NCBI GenBank assembly: GCA_964036315.1
Contig: OZ038482.1
Span: 7,840,020 to 7,904,019 of the forward strand
DNA from: Acanthosepion esculentum
Lineage: Eukaryota > Mollusca > Cephalopoda > Sepiida > Sepiidae
Direction of reading: 5' to 3'
Length of the DNA stretch: 64,000 bases
Position 1 is the first letter of the stretch, and each line of letters starts with the position of its first letter. The translations under genes were made by a program, and so were the position numbers. Shown here piece by piece: positions 1-11,395 of this stretch. The notes beneath the pieces were generated by a model, which worked only from the letters and a program-made list of their open reading frames with translations, did not search any database and was not told where the DNA came from.

Positions 1-298
1 ACATTTCAAAAGTCAAAAACCTGGACTAAACTTAAACACCAAAATGAGAATGAACAATTTTTCAGTGAAATGTACAATCAAAGGGAGGCAGGGTAGAGGC
101 AGATTTCCTTTACCCATCTAAACCAAAGGTAAAAACAGATAATTATGCAAAATCGATTATCTCAATCATAAATCCTAATTAGTATATTTGCATATGCTTC
201 TAATAATAAAAAAGGTCATATTGAACACACTGTTGTTGACTGGCCTAAGTGTTGCAATCTATGCTTTAGGGCAGCAAACTGAAGCCAAATTGGCACAT
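1..298. other. Anonymous AT-rich stretch
   Basis: No coding, RNA or repeat signature that I recognise. The sequence is AT-rich without long microsatellites. Confidence 0.5.
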
Positions 299-423
299 GT
301 GAATTCAGAGGCTGAAATATGAATCACAGTGAGCCAAGAAAGACATAGGAAGGAAACCACTCATGCACCAACAGTTGTTGATCCTTCATCCACTTACAAC
401 TATATTTCAGCCTCTGAATTCAC
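299..423. repeat. Perfect 22-bp inverted repeat with 81-bp spacer
   Basis: Positions 299-320 and 402-423 are exact reverse complements (core GAATTCAGAGGCTGAAATAT). The spacer shows no further symmetry. It could be a tiny foldback element or an internally deleted TIR element. No flanking target-site duplication was recognised, so the class is open. Confidence 0.75.
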
Positions 424-1475
424 TTTTACTGTTACTCCATCATTGCTTTCCCAGGATCATATTGGTGAGCAGGAGGGCCATGAAGGAGGCAACTGGGAAT
501 TTCTTTTGAAAGGTAACATCTCCAGTTTAACTTTATTCTCTTCATACTTGAGATGCCACATTCACAACATAAAGAACTCGTTGCAAGAATGGGACCAATT
601 TTTAGGGTTACCTTCATGTGTTAGAACTGGTTGTCCCTTTCAATTACACTTGAAAGGAGACGCGATCACAGCAAGTAGGGTACGTGTAATAGTAACTTTG
701 ATGTCATGCTGCTCTCACTGATCTACATTCAGAAATTCAAAGTTCTCACAAGACGAATACTAGATGGAAATGCTCCATGAAGACATTAATTCAGTGGTGC
801 CAAATGTTGCTAGCTGGTCAATGTTGTATGTCAATTGGATGGATCAAATCATATGGAGATTGTCTTCAGAAACACTAATCTCCAGATTCTGAAAACACTT
901 CAACATGAATTTAGAAATGCTGTTGATGATACAAAGATTGAGAGAGTTGAAGATATCGTCATCATCAGCTTTAGTCCTTTTGATCTAGACAGCCTTATCT
1001 CAAGGTCGACTTTTTCTAAAAGGTTGTTATTTTTTTTTTATTTTGGGATACCGTTTCTCTATACAACTGCTGACAAAAGTTATGAAATTAGCACACTTAG
1101 ATGATGTTCATTTAAGAATTTTTTTTAGTTTTTTATTTAGCAATAAACTAACTAACCACAAAAAAAAAAAAATATATTTTTATTCAATAGCTGATCATTT
1201 CGACTTCATAAAATATTCATTAAAAACTAGATTAAATTAATGGTATGATTTTTCCAAGCAATATAGTGGAAAATATTATGTAATAACTCAATGTTGAGGT
1301 TAAAATTATGGAATGATTTTATAATTTGCATACTTGTAATGAAAGAGAAAATCATCTACCCTGAAAAAGAGTTTGTGTTTTGCGTTGTCTGTCGAAGGGA
1401 AAATAAAAAAAAAAATTGTTAGCAAAAACCTGCTACTTTAAGTATCAGAAGAACTATGTTAATGTTCTTTCCTCT
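424..1475. other. No recognisable gene; AT-rich
   Basis: The longest open frame near here (329-721, plus, 130 codons) has no recognisable domain and partly overlaps the inverted repeat, so it is not called as a gene. The rest is AT-rich with short A and T runs. Confidence 0.45.
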
Positions 1476-1527
1476 CTGACTGGCATGGCCAGTCAGGGGG
1501 AAAAAAAAAAAAAAAAAAAAAAAAAAA
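1476..1527 (+). repeat. Palindrome followed by G5 and a 27-A tract
   Basis: CTGACTGGC-ATG-GCCAGTCAG (1476-1496) is a 9-bp palindrome with a 3-nt loop. It is followed by GGGGG and A27 (1501-1527). The arrangement resembles the 3' terminus of a poly(A)-tailed retroelement, but the body upstream was not recognised. Confidence 0.5.
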
Positions 1528-1832
1528 TCGCACTGTGAATAAAAAGGCTGCAGATTTGCTTAACACAATGTTTTGAGCTTGGTGAGTGAAAGTGCGATTC
1601 CTCTGTTGCAAGTGGAAGGTTGGATTTTTGACCCTGTTTTCAGTATTAATTTGCCTGCTGGATGGTTTACGACCACCTTGCCTATTGAACTTTTTGAACA
1701 CGGATTTGCAATTGATCTTATTGTTGCACACAATTTTTTTTTTTCTTTTTTACTGACCCCATTGGCTAATACTCTAACAATACTAAAAACAAATACTAGC
1801 AGAATGTTATGTGTAAATCAGCGTACAGTTAA

Positions 1833-2024
1833 ATGAGAATTCTTGCAGGCCTCTACAAGTCAACTGAAGCAATGAAAAGGATTATGATAGTCATTCAAGG
1901 AGGAAATTCATACTGGAGTGTAGCAAAAGATGTTGGTTGTTCCCAGTCAACTATGCCTAACATTTGGTGCAAATATAAAAGAAATAGGATAGTTGAAAAA
2001 GAAGACATATGTGACAAATATTAA
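1833..2024 (+). pseudogene. Tc1/mariner transposase N-terminal helix-turn-helix relic
   Basis: An open frame of 63 codons reads like the N-terminal HTH of Tc1-family transposases: a short lead, then a segment with SVAKDVGCSQSTMPNIWCKY in the position of the recognition helices, followed by basic residues (KRNR). The family normally has about 340 residues with a DDE catalytic domain after two HTH motifs. Here the frame stops after the first HTH, and the downstream DNA is AT-rich with no DDE signature, so this is a truncated fossil. No terminal inverted repeats were seen. The HTH resemblance is visible; assignment to Tc1 rather than another HTH transposase is inference. Confidence 0.55.
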
Positions 2025-2029
2025 AAAAC

Positions 2030-3505
2030 AAACTATTAAAATTTTGAAAATTAATAAATTGTTAAATCTCAACTTTATTTTTTATTTAAGCATTTCAGTT
2101 AGATCAGCTTGAATAATTTTACACAAAAATGTCCCGATTAATTTTCATACTCAGAACTTTTATCATACTTTAAGAATTGTTCTCTATATATACATTTTCT
2201 ATATAAAGAATATCAGCATATTCCAACTATTCACATTAAATACAAGTTTTATAAAAAAAAGAAAATTTCATTTACCCGACTCACGTTGTTACTAATTTTC
2301 CCTCTTTCTTTATCATTTTTAAACTTCTTTGTATTTTCAATTTAGTTTATGAGAAGCAGAAAAACAAAATATAACTGTTTGTTAATGAATCGCTTAAGTT
2401 ATTTTTTAATGAAGAATTAGCAGAAAAAATATAATTTTCTTGTTTTGTTTATTAAAGCAAAAATTAGTTCTTACTAATATTAAAGACCCTAATGCTTTTC
2501 ATAGAAATAATACAAATATCTAAATTTAAGTCTTTCAACTTTCATTTGGGTTTCATTCACCAGTTTAAAAAGAAGCGCTTAAGTTTTGTTTATTTTTTGT
2601 TTGCTTGTATGTCGATGGGTGTGTGTGTGTGTGTGCATGCTCCATTTATTAAGAGCCTACCATTATTGGGGAGAAATAAGAATTTTTTTTATTTTAAGAG
2701 ATATGATCAAATTTGAATTAAAAATTTGTCTATTGTACCACATCCCAAACTAATGTTTTCTCATCCCAATAAATACAGGACAATATATTTTTGAGCATAG
2801 ACACTTGTGTTTGTTGAAATTTAAGCGATTATCATAATATATATCAATAAAATAGAAATTTTTAATCATAACTTTGATAATATGTTGGAGGATCAACATA
2901 AAAATTCAATTCCTCATTATGACAAAAATAAAATTGAACTTGAAGAACCAAAAAAAAGAAAAAGAAAAAAGAAAAAAAAAGTTTCTTGTTGCTTCTAGTT
3001 TTCTATGGCCTTACACTTAGTGTCACAGATTCCGACAAGATCTACACTGTATTCATATTACAGAAACTGGGATACTTAGCAAGAGTCTAAAAATAATCCA
3101 ACATATCCAAAACAAACCAGATTACAAGCCTATTAAATATCATACTTTTTTGTATTCATTGCATTTCCTATGAAAAGCCAGAAATCAAAACAAGAATGTT
3201 CTTCCTCCACCTCATTGAAATATAAATGCCTATAGTATTACTCTCAAAATGTCTTATGCCAAACGATTCAAGACACAAACATCTATTTGTTTCTTCTTTC
3301 TTAACCCAATCTGCATTACTGTGACATATAAATATACTTCCCCTGTTGCATTCCAACTGGGAGTTGAGAAAAAAGAATCCCATATGACCTGCTTTCCTAC
3401 TGCATAAAAATCATCTACATTGTCCTCTCCAATTCTAATGTCAACAACCCTCTCATTCAGGCTCATTTTCTATCAAACCATCAGTAGCTATAGATAAGAA
3501 AAAAG
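2030..3505. other. AT-rich stretch without recognised genes
   Basis: It holds a short (GT)n run near 2620-2634 and an AAAAAG-rich patch near 2950-2981. Nothing coding was recognised on either strand. Confidence 0.45.
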
Positions 3506-3510
3506 AGCTC

Positions 3511-3572
3511 TAAAAAAAGAAAAAAAAAAGAAAAAAAAAAAAGAAAAAAAAAAGAAAAAAAAAAGAAAGAAA
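3511..3572. repeat. A-rich (A9-12 G)n low-complexity tract
   Basis: Runs of 9-12 A separated by single G repeat about five times. Replication slippage of a poly(A) tract is the likely origin. Confidence 0.85.
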
Positions 3573-4096
3573 TTTAGGTATAAAAGCTGAGGTTCCCTGT
3601 TAGTTTGTTAAAAATATAAATAACAACTCTTAGAATAAATAAACTTCAATTTTAATCATTTTCATTTTATATATTTAAATATTTTCAAACATGAAAGATG
3701 AAAGTAACTCTCCAAAACCATCCATGTAAATAATCAATATTTGATTAACAAACAAGAAATCCATGGTTATTATTAGCAACATCATTAAATTGTATCTTTA
3801 GCCACCTATATAAATCTTGCTCTTACTGTTACTAATGTTAAATGTCAGCCTTTTCTACTCACTGTCTCCCTTTGCTTACCATAAGTACTTTAGATACAAG
3901 AGGGAAATTCACTTCTCCATTCAAGGCATTTAATCAAAGATTTTATTTAATGTTAGTTTTCAGTCTTGCTATCTTCTGGCTGTAGATCCAACTGGGGAAA
4001 AAAAGTCACCTGATTTTGAAAGACTCCCCCCATTTTTTGTTTTTTTTTATAATGCCACTAAGATGCAAAGGACTACTAAAAGTGAATGAGAATGAA

Positions 4097-4351
4097 AAGA
4101 TTTTAGAAGGAACCAGAAACCCAATCCTAAAGAGAAAAGAAGGAAGAAATCTCTACTCCTGTTCAAGGAGCCAGGGAGATGTGATGGGCAAATCTATCTA
4201 CTCCTATTGAGGAGAAAAAAATGTAAATAAAATTTCAGAGTTTAAGCAGAGATGTTAGAAGTATAGAGTTGAAGTAGACTTTAGAAGGAATCAGAAACCA
4301 ATCCTAAACAGGAAACATGGAATAAACCTCTACTCCTGTTCAAAAGACCAA
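4097..4351. repeat. Imperfect direct repeat, about 75 bp, offset about 181 bp
   Basis: A segment beginning TTTTAGAAGGAACCAGAAAC at 4099 and ending near CTCCTGTTCAAGGAGCCA is repeated from about 4280, sharing AATCCTAAA and CTCTACTCCTGTTCAA. The intervening DNA is not duplicated beyond this window. No protein or RNA signature was seen. Confidence 0.6.
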
Positions 4352-4631
4352 CATTTCTGGAAATAAAAGGTTATGGTGGAAAATACCAACACTCATTTTT
4401 CTACAGTTTCATTAAAGTAATAGCCCACTTAAAAAGTGAGCTTAATTGACTTATCATGCATTACTAACTTTGGCTTCTCTATATTATCTTTATTTTAATG
4501 TCATATCCCTTCAAGTCATGGCTCTCCACAGATTCCTTTTCTTTATTATCTGTGAACAATCATGACATCTTACAAAAAATAGTGGAGTGGGTGGGAATTC
4601 TTTTTTTATGGTTTTAAATTCAAAGTTGTCC

Positions 4632-4832
4632 TTCTCCTAGACTGGCTGCCACCTGATCTCAGGTCACCTTTCTAACACACAGCTGGGAATAGAAGAAATG
4701 GATTTATGCCTTTCCCAAGAGTATAGTTCAAAGTGAATGCAACATGACTAGGCTGGGATTTGAACTCAGCTCTCCAATTACAATTTTCATGACAATAACC
4801 ATATGCCCACCAGCCACATAATGTACCCTGTT
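4632..4832 (-). repeat. tRNA-like SINE fragment (same family as 14.7 and 15.5 kb)
   Basis: Read on the minus strand, a pol III B-box-like string GAGTTCAAATCCCAGCC (about 4751-4768) is followed by the module TTGGGAAAGGCATAAATCCA and then by AGTCTAGGAGAAGGACAACT. The same modules in the same order occur at 14.7-15.07 kb and in part at 15.4-15.8 and 46.8-47.2 kb. The 5S-like head seen in other copies is absent here. Confidence 0.65.
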
Positions 4833-5511
4833 CAAAACTCCACCCTTGTAAGGCAGATGAAATGATATTGATTGGCAGACAAAATAAAATTTTAACTTTT
4901 ATAAAAGAGATAAGGTGTAATAACATTTTCCAATTTTCCAACCTTGTATCTTTCATCTTGGAAGTTGATCATTATAAAAAGTTTGCTACATAAATCGATG
5001 ATTCATGAAAATTTCTAACTTCAGCAAATCTAAACTACCAACAACAGTGTAGGTTATAAGATTGTTGTTCGATAAATTTCCTAACTCGAATTAACCTAAA
5101 TAGGTTCAAAGAGTCAGAGACAACAAATGTCAAATCTCCAATTAAGATAGGATTATTTAAAATTGAATCAAGTACAGCTTAAGGCACTTCACACAGCCAC
5201 TGTATGAGCGCAGGTCTTTCATTCATTCCTTTGTTAGGCTAAGGATCATGGATTTATAATGAATTCAGATATTTGTATCATAAAAAAAAAAGAAAAGAAA
5301 AGGTCAACAACATCTCACAGTTTACGACTTACATCCTTTGAAAGAAGAAAATTAGATTAGAACTCATAAAATGATTTTAGGATTTTTTTAAAAACTCATT
5401 TCTTTTTCATTCATAAAAAGAATTATTCATCTGCATGACAGTATTTCATATTTATTAAATAACTAACAAGACTGAAGCATGATCACAAAAAATATCTGAT
5501 ATAAAAGAAAA

Positions 5512-6062
5512 ATCTGTATAAATCTCTGAAATGAGATATTATGATTACTTGCATTATTTACATTATTCAAACTGTTATCCTCATCTTCATTGCCATATTC
5601 ACAAGTTTCGGCCGTTGTACGCTCTAGCCTTCTTCAGGTGATTGGAATTTCAAACTGAACCCTTTATTTCATTCACCAGGGTAGATTGTTCGAGTTTCAC
5701 GTGCGATGCCTCTCCCAGATGTCTTATTTCCCTTTAATTCAACTCTCCAAGTTGAGTTCAAAACAGATAAAGACATTGCTTAGATCCAGTGACTAGACCA
5801 AAAAAAGTTGTGAGTTCAATACCAGGCCACAGCAGTGGTGAACCAAAATTTGGAGAGTTGAGTTAAAGGGAAATAACCAAGACATCCTGGAGAGGCATAG
5901 CACATGGAACTAGAACAATCTACCCTGGTGGATGAAATAAAGGGTTCAGTTTGAAATTCAAACCACCTGAAGAAGGTCGGAGCATACAATGGCCGAAACA
6001 TTGTGAATATGGCAATGGAGATAAGGATAACAATCTGAATAATGTAAATAATGCAAGTAAAA
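5512..6062. repeat. tRNA-headed repeat in inverted (foldback) pair
   Basis: A minus-strand copy (5512-5750) is followed by a plus-strand copy (5763-6062), with their heads meeting in the middle. Both carry the core CCTGAAGAAGG...GGCCGAAAC. The plus arm starts at a tRNA A-box-like CAGATAAAG and has a B-box-like GTGAGTTCAATACC near 5810. The minus arm ends outward in the family terminus (reverse complement of AGACAGAT). The same minus-left/plus-right layout recurs at 6.6, 11.7, 39.8 and 40.3 kb. Confidence 0.75.
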
Positions 6063-6597
6063 AAAATGTGTAATAATTTCAGCCAAGAAAATATAAAGTT
6101 TACAAGATCAAGTAAAATTTGATGATGCTATATGGTGAACAATAGAATAGCCTTAAATGTCCACTCATATTAAATGGACCAGCTTTCTTGTCAGTGGACA
6201 CTCAGTTATTCCCTTTCTTCCACAACCAGTGATTGCTGCTTGTTACTACTAACCTTTATTTATGGTCACATCTTTCAATACTCTGCTTTTATTCTTGTTC
6301 TGTGAATACAATACTAGAAAAAAACAACTCTTTTGACAAGTTAAAAATAAGTTCTTGAAGAACAGAGTGAGCAGAAAACTATAACCAGTAGATTACAAGG
6401 CAGGAATGAATAAGAGTTTACTTTGTTAAACTATTAGATTGATGCTAAAGTTGCCAGCACCATATTTTGCACAATGTTAAAGAAATCACAGAAGTGTGTT
6501 TAAAGTTTACCAATTGTATGAAAGCAGTCTTTTAGAATGATGGAAAAGTGGTAATTTTACTTTATTTTTGTGAAAATTATGGTCGAGTATAAAATGC

Positions 6598-6951
6598 ATA
6601 CTATTTACATTATTCAAGGACACATGGCACAGTAGACAAAGGCGTTAGTTAGATCCAGTGACAGGAACCAAACAGTGAGTTCAATACCTGGTTACGGCAG
6701 TGGAGAACTTTCAGAGGGAAAAATTAACAGAAGATAACTGACATCAATTAAACATGGCACATGGAACTATAACAGTCTACCCCAGTGAGCGAAATAAAGG
6801 ATTCAGTTCGACATTCCAACCACCTGAAGAAGGCCGGAGTGTACAACGGCCGAAACATTGTAATAAATATGGCCACAAAGATGAGGATAATAGTCCAAAT
6901 AATGTAAATAGTGTACATAATACCTCATCTCAGAAATATAGACAGATATAA
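6598..6951 (+). repeat. Fullest plus-strand copy of the tRNA-headed repeat, with inverted tail stub
   Basis: The plus copy from 6618 begins GGACACATGGCACAGTAGACAAAG, written here as a tRNA-like 5' head with an A-box, then has a B-box-like GTGAGTTCAATACC, a body, the core CACCTGAAGAAGGCCGGAG...CGGCCGAAAC (about 6821-6856) and the terminus ATAGACAGATA at 6951. Immediately before it, 6598-6616 is an inverted stub of the family's own tail (TATTTACATTATTC). There is no poly(A) tail. Confidence 0.75.
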
Positions 6952-6994
6952 AATGCATATTTGATATTTTTCAATCTTCACAAGAAAATGTTCA

Positions 6995-7480
6995 AGGAGT
7001 ATTGAGCCACTTATGGTAATGATGCAGTCAGTGCAAGTATGTGTCAAAAATGATTTCCAAGTTTAAAAAGAATAAAAATGAATATTTTGATAGCAAGGAC
7101 AAAGAATACCCTGTAAGATATCAGAATCTGAAAACAGACAAAAGGCGGAACTTTTGAAGGAAGATGCAGCAGAACTGATATGGACTTGAAGAAAAAAATT
7201 AATGGTGACAGTCAATTTGTTTAAATGATGGATTGGGACAAAAAAGACTTTCTAGACAAGAAAGATGACCAGTAATTTAACGACAAGACAACATCAATCT
7301 TCAAAGTACAAATACAACTGAGAAGATGAAATGCTTTCAAAGGCTGGATTTTCTCTAAACAATTCATTCCATACTATGTAATATTCTCAGTCTGGTTTCA
7401 GTTTGTTCAAGACATTGAAGAATTGCCTGAAGAAATCATCAAAGCTGAAATCATTCTATTATTATGGAATGTTCAGTTTA
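6995..7480 (+). pseudogene. Mariner-type transposase relic
   Basis: From about 7001 the plus strand reads TYGNDAVSASMCQKWF-like residues, followed by a basic linker and KDKEYPVRYQ. This matches the HTH layout of mariner transposases (a Tyr-Gly...Ala-x-Ser...Cys-x-x-Trp-Phe signature, then a 'D-x-x-R-x-G-R-P'-like linker). The following ELLKEDAAEL is in the place of the second HTH. A later segment, FVQDIEELPEE (about 7400-7430), resembles the 'I-x-x-L-P-x-R-W' end of mariner proteins. Frameshifts and stops interrupt it, and the catalytic DDD motif was not found. The 5' part is fairly secure; the 3' part is speculative. Confidence 0.5.
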
Positions 7481-7937
7481 CCTAACTGATGTTATAAAGT
7501 TATAGAAAAGTATAGAAAATACACTTTTGACTGAATAATTATGCTATGCATTTATATGACTAAAAGATTTTATCAAAAAATAAAAATTCTGGAATCTTTT
7601 ATCACACTAATGAATATTGGAGTCATAATTATAAATGATTAATATTTTCTTTCTTTTTGCTTTAAAAGATGTCTTAGTGAATATCTGCTCTCTCCTCCCT
7701 TTCAGGTAAAGGAAAGGTATCTTGTCTACTTGAGCTACTCTGCCATCTTATTTGTTCTACATTTGTGTGAAGATAAAATATACACTTATCTTGCCTGGTA
7801 CAATTCTTAGATGTGTCATCATCATAACTATCTATCACTGTCAATGGCCAAGTGCTTTTGTACTGATTTTAAAACCAGACATATTTTTCTCTTAGTTGTG
7901 TTATTGTTAATGATCTTTGCCAACTACACACTAAGGG

Positions 7938-8205
7938 GCTTACTACCATATAATATATGATCACCAAAGTTAAGCAACATTGAGCCTGGTCAGTACCTAG
8001 ATAGGTGATGTAAGCTTGGGTGTGCAGGTTGGGGAATTAACAACAGCTCAGGTTCATCATATCACTTACATGCAAATACCCTTGGGAAAAGGTATGAACC
8101 CAACTTTTCTCTGCCCAGCTATGGGTTAATTAGTAAGATATGTATCAGTAAATCATTACTACCTCCAAAAAATTCTTACAAACTAAAAATATTTTCTGGC
8201 TTTAA
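7938..8205 (+). repeat. 5S rRNA-derived SINE (plus copy)
   Basis: 7938-8030 follows metazoan 5S rRNA: ATCACCAAAGTTAAGCAACA (internal box A region), then GAGCCTGGTCAGTACCTAGA and TAGGTGATG (box C region). It is followed by the family body CAAATACCCTTGGGAAAAGG near 8075 and a 3' end with CAGTAAATCATTA and AAAATATTTTCTGGC. Copies at 15.4-15.8 and 46.8-47.2 kb share both ends, so this is a dispersed element and not a 5S gene. The tRNA-like module is reduced in this copy. Confidence 0.8.
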
Positions 8206-8251
8206 TTAACCTGCAAAAAGTTGAAAAGCCGTAAAAAATAAATAAATCAAT

Positions 8252-8322
8252 CTGCACTAAGGATTGAACAGCAAAACTTTTTACTGTCATTTCAATGATA
8301 TAATCACTGAGCTAAGACAGGG
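8252..8322 (-). pseudogene. tRNA-like relic or SINE head
   Basis: On the minus strand, TTAGCTCAGTGATTA (A-box) and TGTTCAATCC (B-box) are spaced as in a tRNA of about 71 nt. The acceptor arms do not pair well and the anticodon arm is degraded, so it is a pseudogene or the head of a SINE rather than a working tRNA. Confidence 0.5.
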
Positions 8323-8349
8323 TAACAAATTGGATTTTAGTTTTTGTAT

Positions 8350-8376
8350 AAAAAAAAAAAAAAAAAAAAAAAAAAA
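8350..8376. repeat. 27-A homopolymer
   Basis: Uninterrupted A27. It lies upstream of the minus-strand tRNA-like relic, so it is not that relic's tail. Confidence 0.9.
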
Positions 8377-8399
8377 GATATTTCTTCATTTTCATAAAG

Positions 8400-9775
8400 T
8401 AATCTTATTTTCTTTCATTTTTTTTTTTCTTTATTTTTAATTTTGTCACTAATCAATGCACCCAAGATAAAACTGTGCATGCAGAATGTGGACACAAAAG
8501 CAAAAGTGTGGGCCAGGAGGTAACAAAAAGGAGCCAAGACTAAAACGGATATATAATGTTATGAAGTCATAATTCTTCCAACACAATCAAGAACCTATAC
8601 AATAAAAGAATGGAAATGTGTTAATAGCTTCTCATTGTTGTCCCTTACTACAAGCAGCTGATTTCTTTCAGTTATTGGTGTTTCACTATTCATAATATTT
8701 TCCTTCCACAAACTGCCACAACAAGTCCTAAAAATATGAGGTATTAATTCCGGTCTACTGCATGTAGTCTCTGGATAAGTAGACACACCCACACACATGA
8801 ATAAGGCATCACCACTTCCATCAGACTGTCAAAGTTTCAGAGGATTTTTTTACATTAAAGTCAGTCTATATGCCATCATAGAGAGCAATATATTTTTTCT
8901 AGTTATTCAATAACCCCGCCAAAATGCCATTTATGCTTCTTTTTGATAGTTAGAAAAAGAAAAGAAAATCTTAAGAGAAAAGACATATCAATAGTGAATG
9001 AAATAAAAAAAATGAACCTACAAAGGACTATTAGATAAATATATAAAACATTTCAATGGTAAAACTACAGAGACTGAGTATGCTGGGTTGGTGAATTTTA
9101 CTACATATCAACCCTTGTTAGACAGATTTTGATGTTAAACCTATGTATATGTAGTTAATAGTGTTGAAAATTCACAAACTTCCATTCTAACGAGCTTTTC
9201 ACTTCAGATTTATATATTAAAAACTGAACCAATTAACAATGGATTGTTTATAAACTATTCATTCATTTAAAGTTTGCTTCTTTTATTACTAAAGTTTATG
9301 AACTGCAAACTGTTAAAGAAATGGAAAATGTCCTTAGCAACACTCAAGGATTATCAAATACAGCACACGCTTGAGGAAAGCTGAAGATAACATCAACCAA
9401 AAAGTAAAGAAAATATAGTTATAAAACAAAAACTACTTATTCAAAACAAAAAGAAAATGTCTGATTAAACATTATAAATTGTCATTTATATTTATGGATG
9501 ATTTCTTTAAAATAAAATAAAATAAAAGAGCAAACATTGTAACAAAATCTGGCAAGATTGCAATGTAAATGAACATTGTTTATCCATCAGCAGCATTGTT
9601 TTCTAACTTTTCACAATAGCAAACTATTATACTAAACAACACAATCTTTTCTGAGATTACAAAAGTTAAAAATCACAAAGTATAATTTCTAGGCTATTAA
9701 AGCTTTATAGTAATTACTGGTTTCTTTAAGTCACCTAAAACAACTCCATAACTGAATCAGGTGATACAAAGACTC
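8400..9775. other. AT-rich stretch without recognised genes
   Basis: Short open frames only (for example 8595-8798 minus) with no domain that I recognise. Confidence 0.4.
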
Positions 9776-9779
9776 TTTA

Positions 9780-10515
9780 TGGTTGACCATTTTGAAACAG
9801 CAGCATGCATTGCACATAAGGTAACTGAAAAATTTGGCATTAAAGTGTCTTGACTACAGTGCCATTTCATTTATATTAAGCAATGTTTTATGCATGGCCT
9901 CCTGTTGTCAGTCCCCTCATTAGCAAGAGGGACCAAAAAGCTAGACAAACCTCTGCAAAAAAGCACTTTGTCTGGACTAATAAAAATTTGAAAAGAGTAT
10001 TCTTCACCAATGAAAATAAGTTTAATTTGGTTGCCTTTAACAGTAAACATTGTCAGGCAGCATAATATTACAGAGTGCTACTGAAATGTGTAAAAAAAAA
10101 AAAAAAGGTTAACTCTGGAGATGGAAGTCTATTGATATAGGGATATTCCTGGCACTGATGTTGATCCACTCATTTGGTTACATAGCAAAGTTAATGCTGA
10201 AGTGTATAAGAATATTACTAAATAGCAGATCATTTCTTCCCCAAGGGTTTTCTCCCATCCCTGTGCTCATCTTAATATCTCTTGTCATAATATAAACACA
10301 GTAAAACAGCTTTCCAATAACATGACATGGTCTGCCCAAAGTTCAGAACACAATCAAATTGAGAATCTTTGGAAGATCATTGGTAATAATGTTAAAGCAA
10401 GGAAACTCATGACAATGACCAGTTTGTGGCATCAGCTACAGGAGAAATGGGACAAACTCATGCCTGAACAATGTGAAAAATTAATGAAGTTCTATGGTCA
10501 TATGCAGGAGTAATT
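9780..10515 (+). pseudogene. Tc1-like transposase relic
   Basis: Segments of a Tc1 transposase appear in the right order. 9883-10065 reads PLISKRDQKARQTSAKKHF then VFFTNENKFNLV, which is the region of the first catalytic Asp; here it reads TNE, so the usual Asp is replaced by Asn. A GDGSLLIWGY-like piece near 10115 corresponds to the 'G-G-S-x-M-V-W-G' strand. 10322-10513 reads WSAQSSEHNQIENLWKIIGN, the 'W-P-x-x-S-P-D-L-N-P-I-E-N-L-W' block, with the second Asp also lost, and then the C-terminal helices to a stop. Stops and frameshifts separate the pieces and the N-terminal HTH is poorly preserved. TIRs were not located. Inactive. Confidence 0.8.
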
Positions 10516-11012
10516 AAAACCCAAGCCCTGTACATATATTATTAATATTCTACATCAATATTAAGTCACTAATGATGATTAAGTTAATTTCATTTACATG
10601 TGTATTTACAAATTTCTATAATTCTGGGTAGTACACTTTTTTTTGTAAAATCCTGTTGTTGCTCTAGAACTGTTTTTCCTTGGGTTTTTTTTATGCAAAT
10701 TTACAAGAGTGTCAAAAATGTTTTTAAGAATATTTACTGCAATTTTTAATTATGACCAAATCTATAGAATTGGAAATTTTGATTTATAAATATTTCATTC
10801 TCTAATATTGGATGCTAATGTACATTGATTTTCTTTCACATAAATGTGGCACATGGATTTATGAAACCATAAAACTGTTCATCGAATAATAAATCTTTTT
10901 CTCCAAGAGAGAAATATCTATAATATCATAGCATATACGCGCAGCAGAATTACATGTGTGAAAAAAAATTTTTTTATATATATATATATACTAAATTTAA
11001 CCTCTCAGCTTC

Positions 11013-11014
<2 letters not shown>

Positions 11015-11099
<85 letters not shown>
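11015..11099. repeat. Compound (TG)n(TA)n microsatellite
   Basis: (TG)n from 11015 to 11049 runs directly into (TA)n to 11099. Confidence 0.95.
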
Positions 11100-11102
<3 letters not shown>

Positions 11103-11167
11103 AAAAATATAAAACCCAACATAAATGAGATAGCATTTAATACTAGCAGTAACATATTTAATAACTA

Positions 11168-11395
11168 CCGTATTTGATGGTATATAAGGCGCACTTTTTT
11201 CTTTTTCTTTTTTGTTACTAAAAATATCTTTTAAAATTACCTTGCATCTTATATGCCATACGTAGGTTTAAAATTCGCAATAGTCAGCCAAAATTAGATG
11301 ACGCATTATTTAACGACGATGATAGTAGTATTGAAAATGAGTATCAGAGTTTTGATAATGAAGATGACTAATTTCATGGATTTGAAGATGAATAA
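11168..11395 (+). mobile_element. Possible pogo/Tigger-type element remnant
   Basis: It begins ACCGTATTTGATGGTATATA followed by AGGCGCACTTTTTT, which resembles a transposon terminus. One frame (about 11270-11395) then reads an acidic C-terminus with LDDALFNDDDSSIENEYQSF, stop, FHGFEDE, stop. Acidic tails of that kind end CENP-B/pogo-like transposases. The opposite terminus was not found, and the bulk of any transposase is absent. Confidence 0.35.

Noticed and set aside
329..721. 130-codon plus-strand open frame
   Set aside because: No recognisable domain, compositionally ordinary, overlaps an inverted repeat, and no splice or promoter context supports it.
1459..1836. Open frames on both strands across A27
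   Set aside because: Extended through the homopolymer; no conserved block on either strand.
7938..8030. Functional 5S rRNA gene
   Set aside because: Too many substitutions in helices, no T-run terminator in the right place, and the same body and 3' end follow other copies, so it is a SINE head.
8252..8322. Functional tRNA gene
   Set aside because: A- and B-boxes are present but the cloverleaf arms are degraded.
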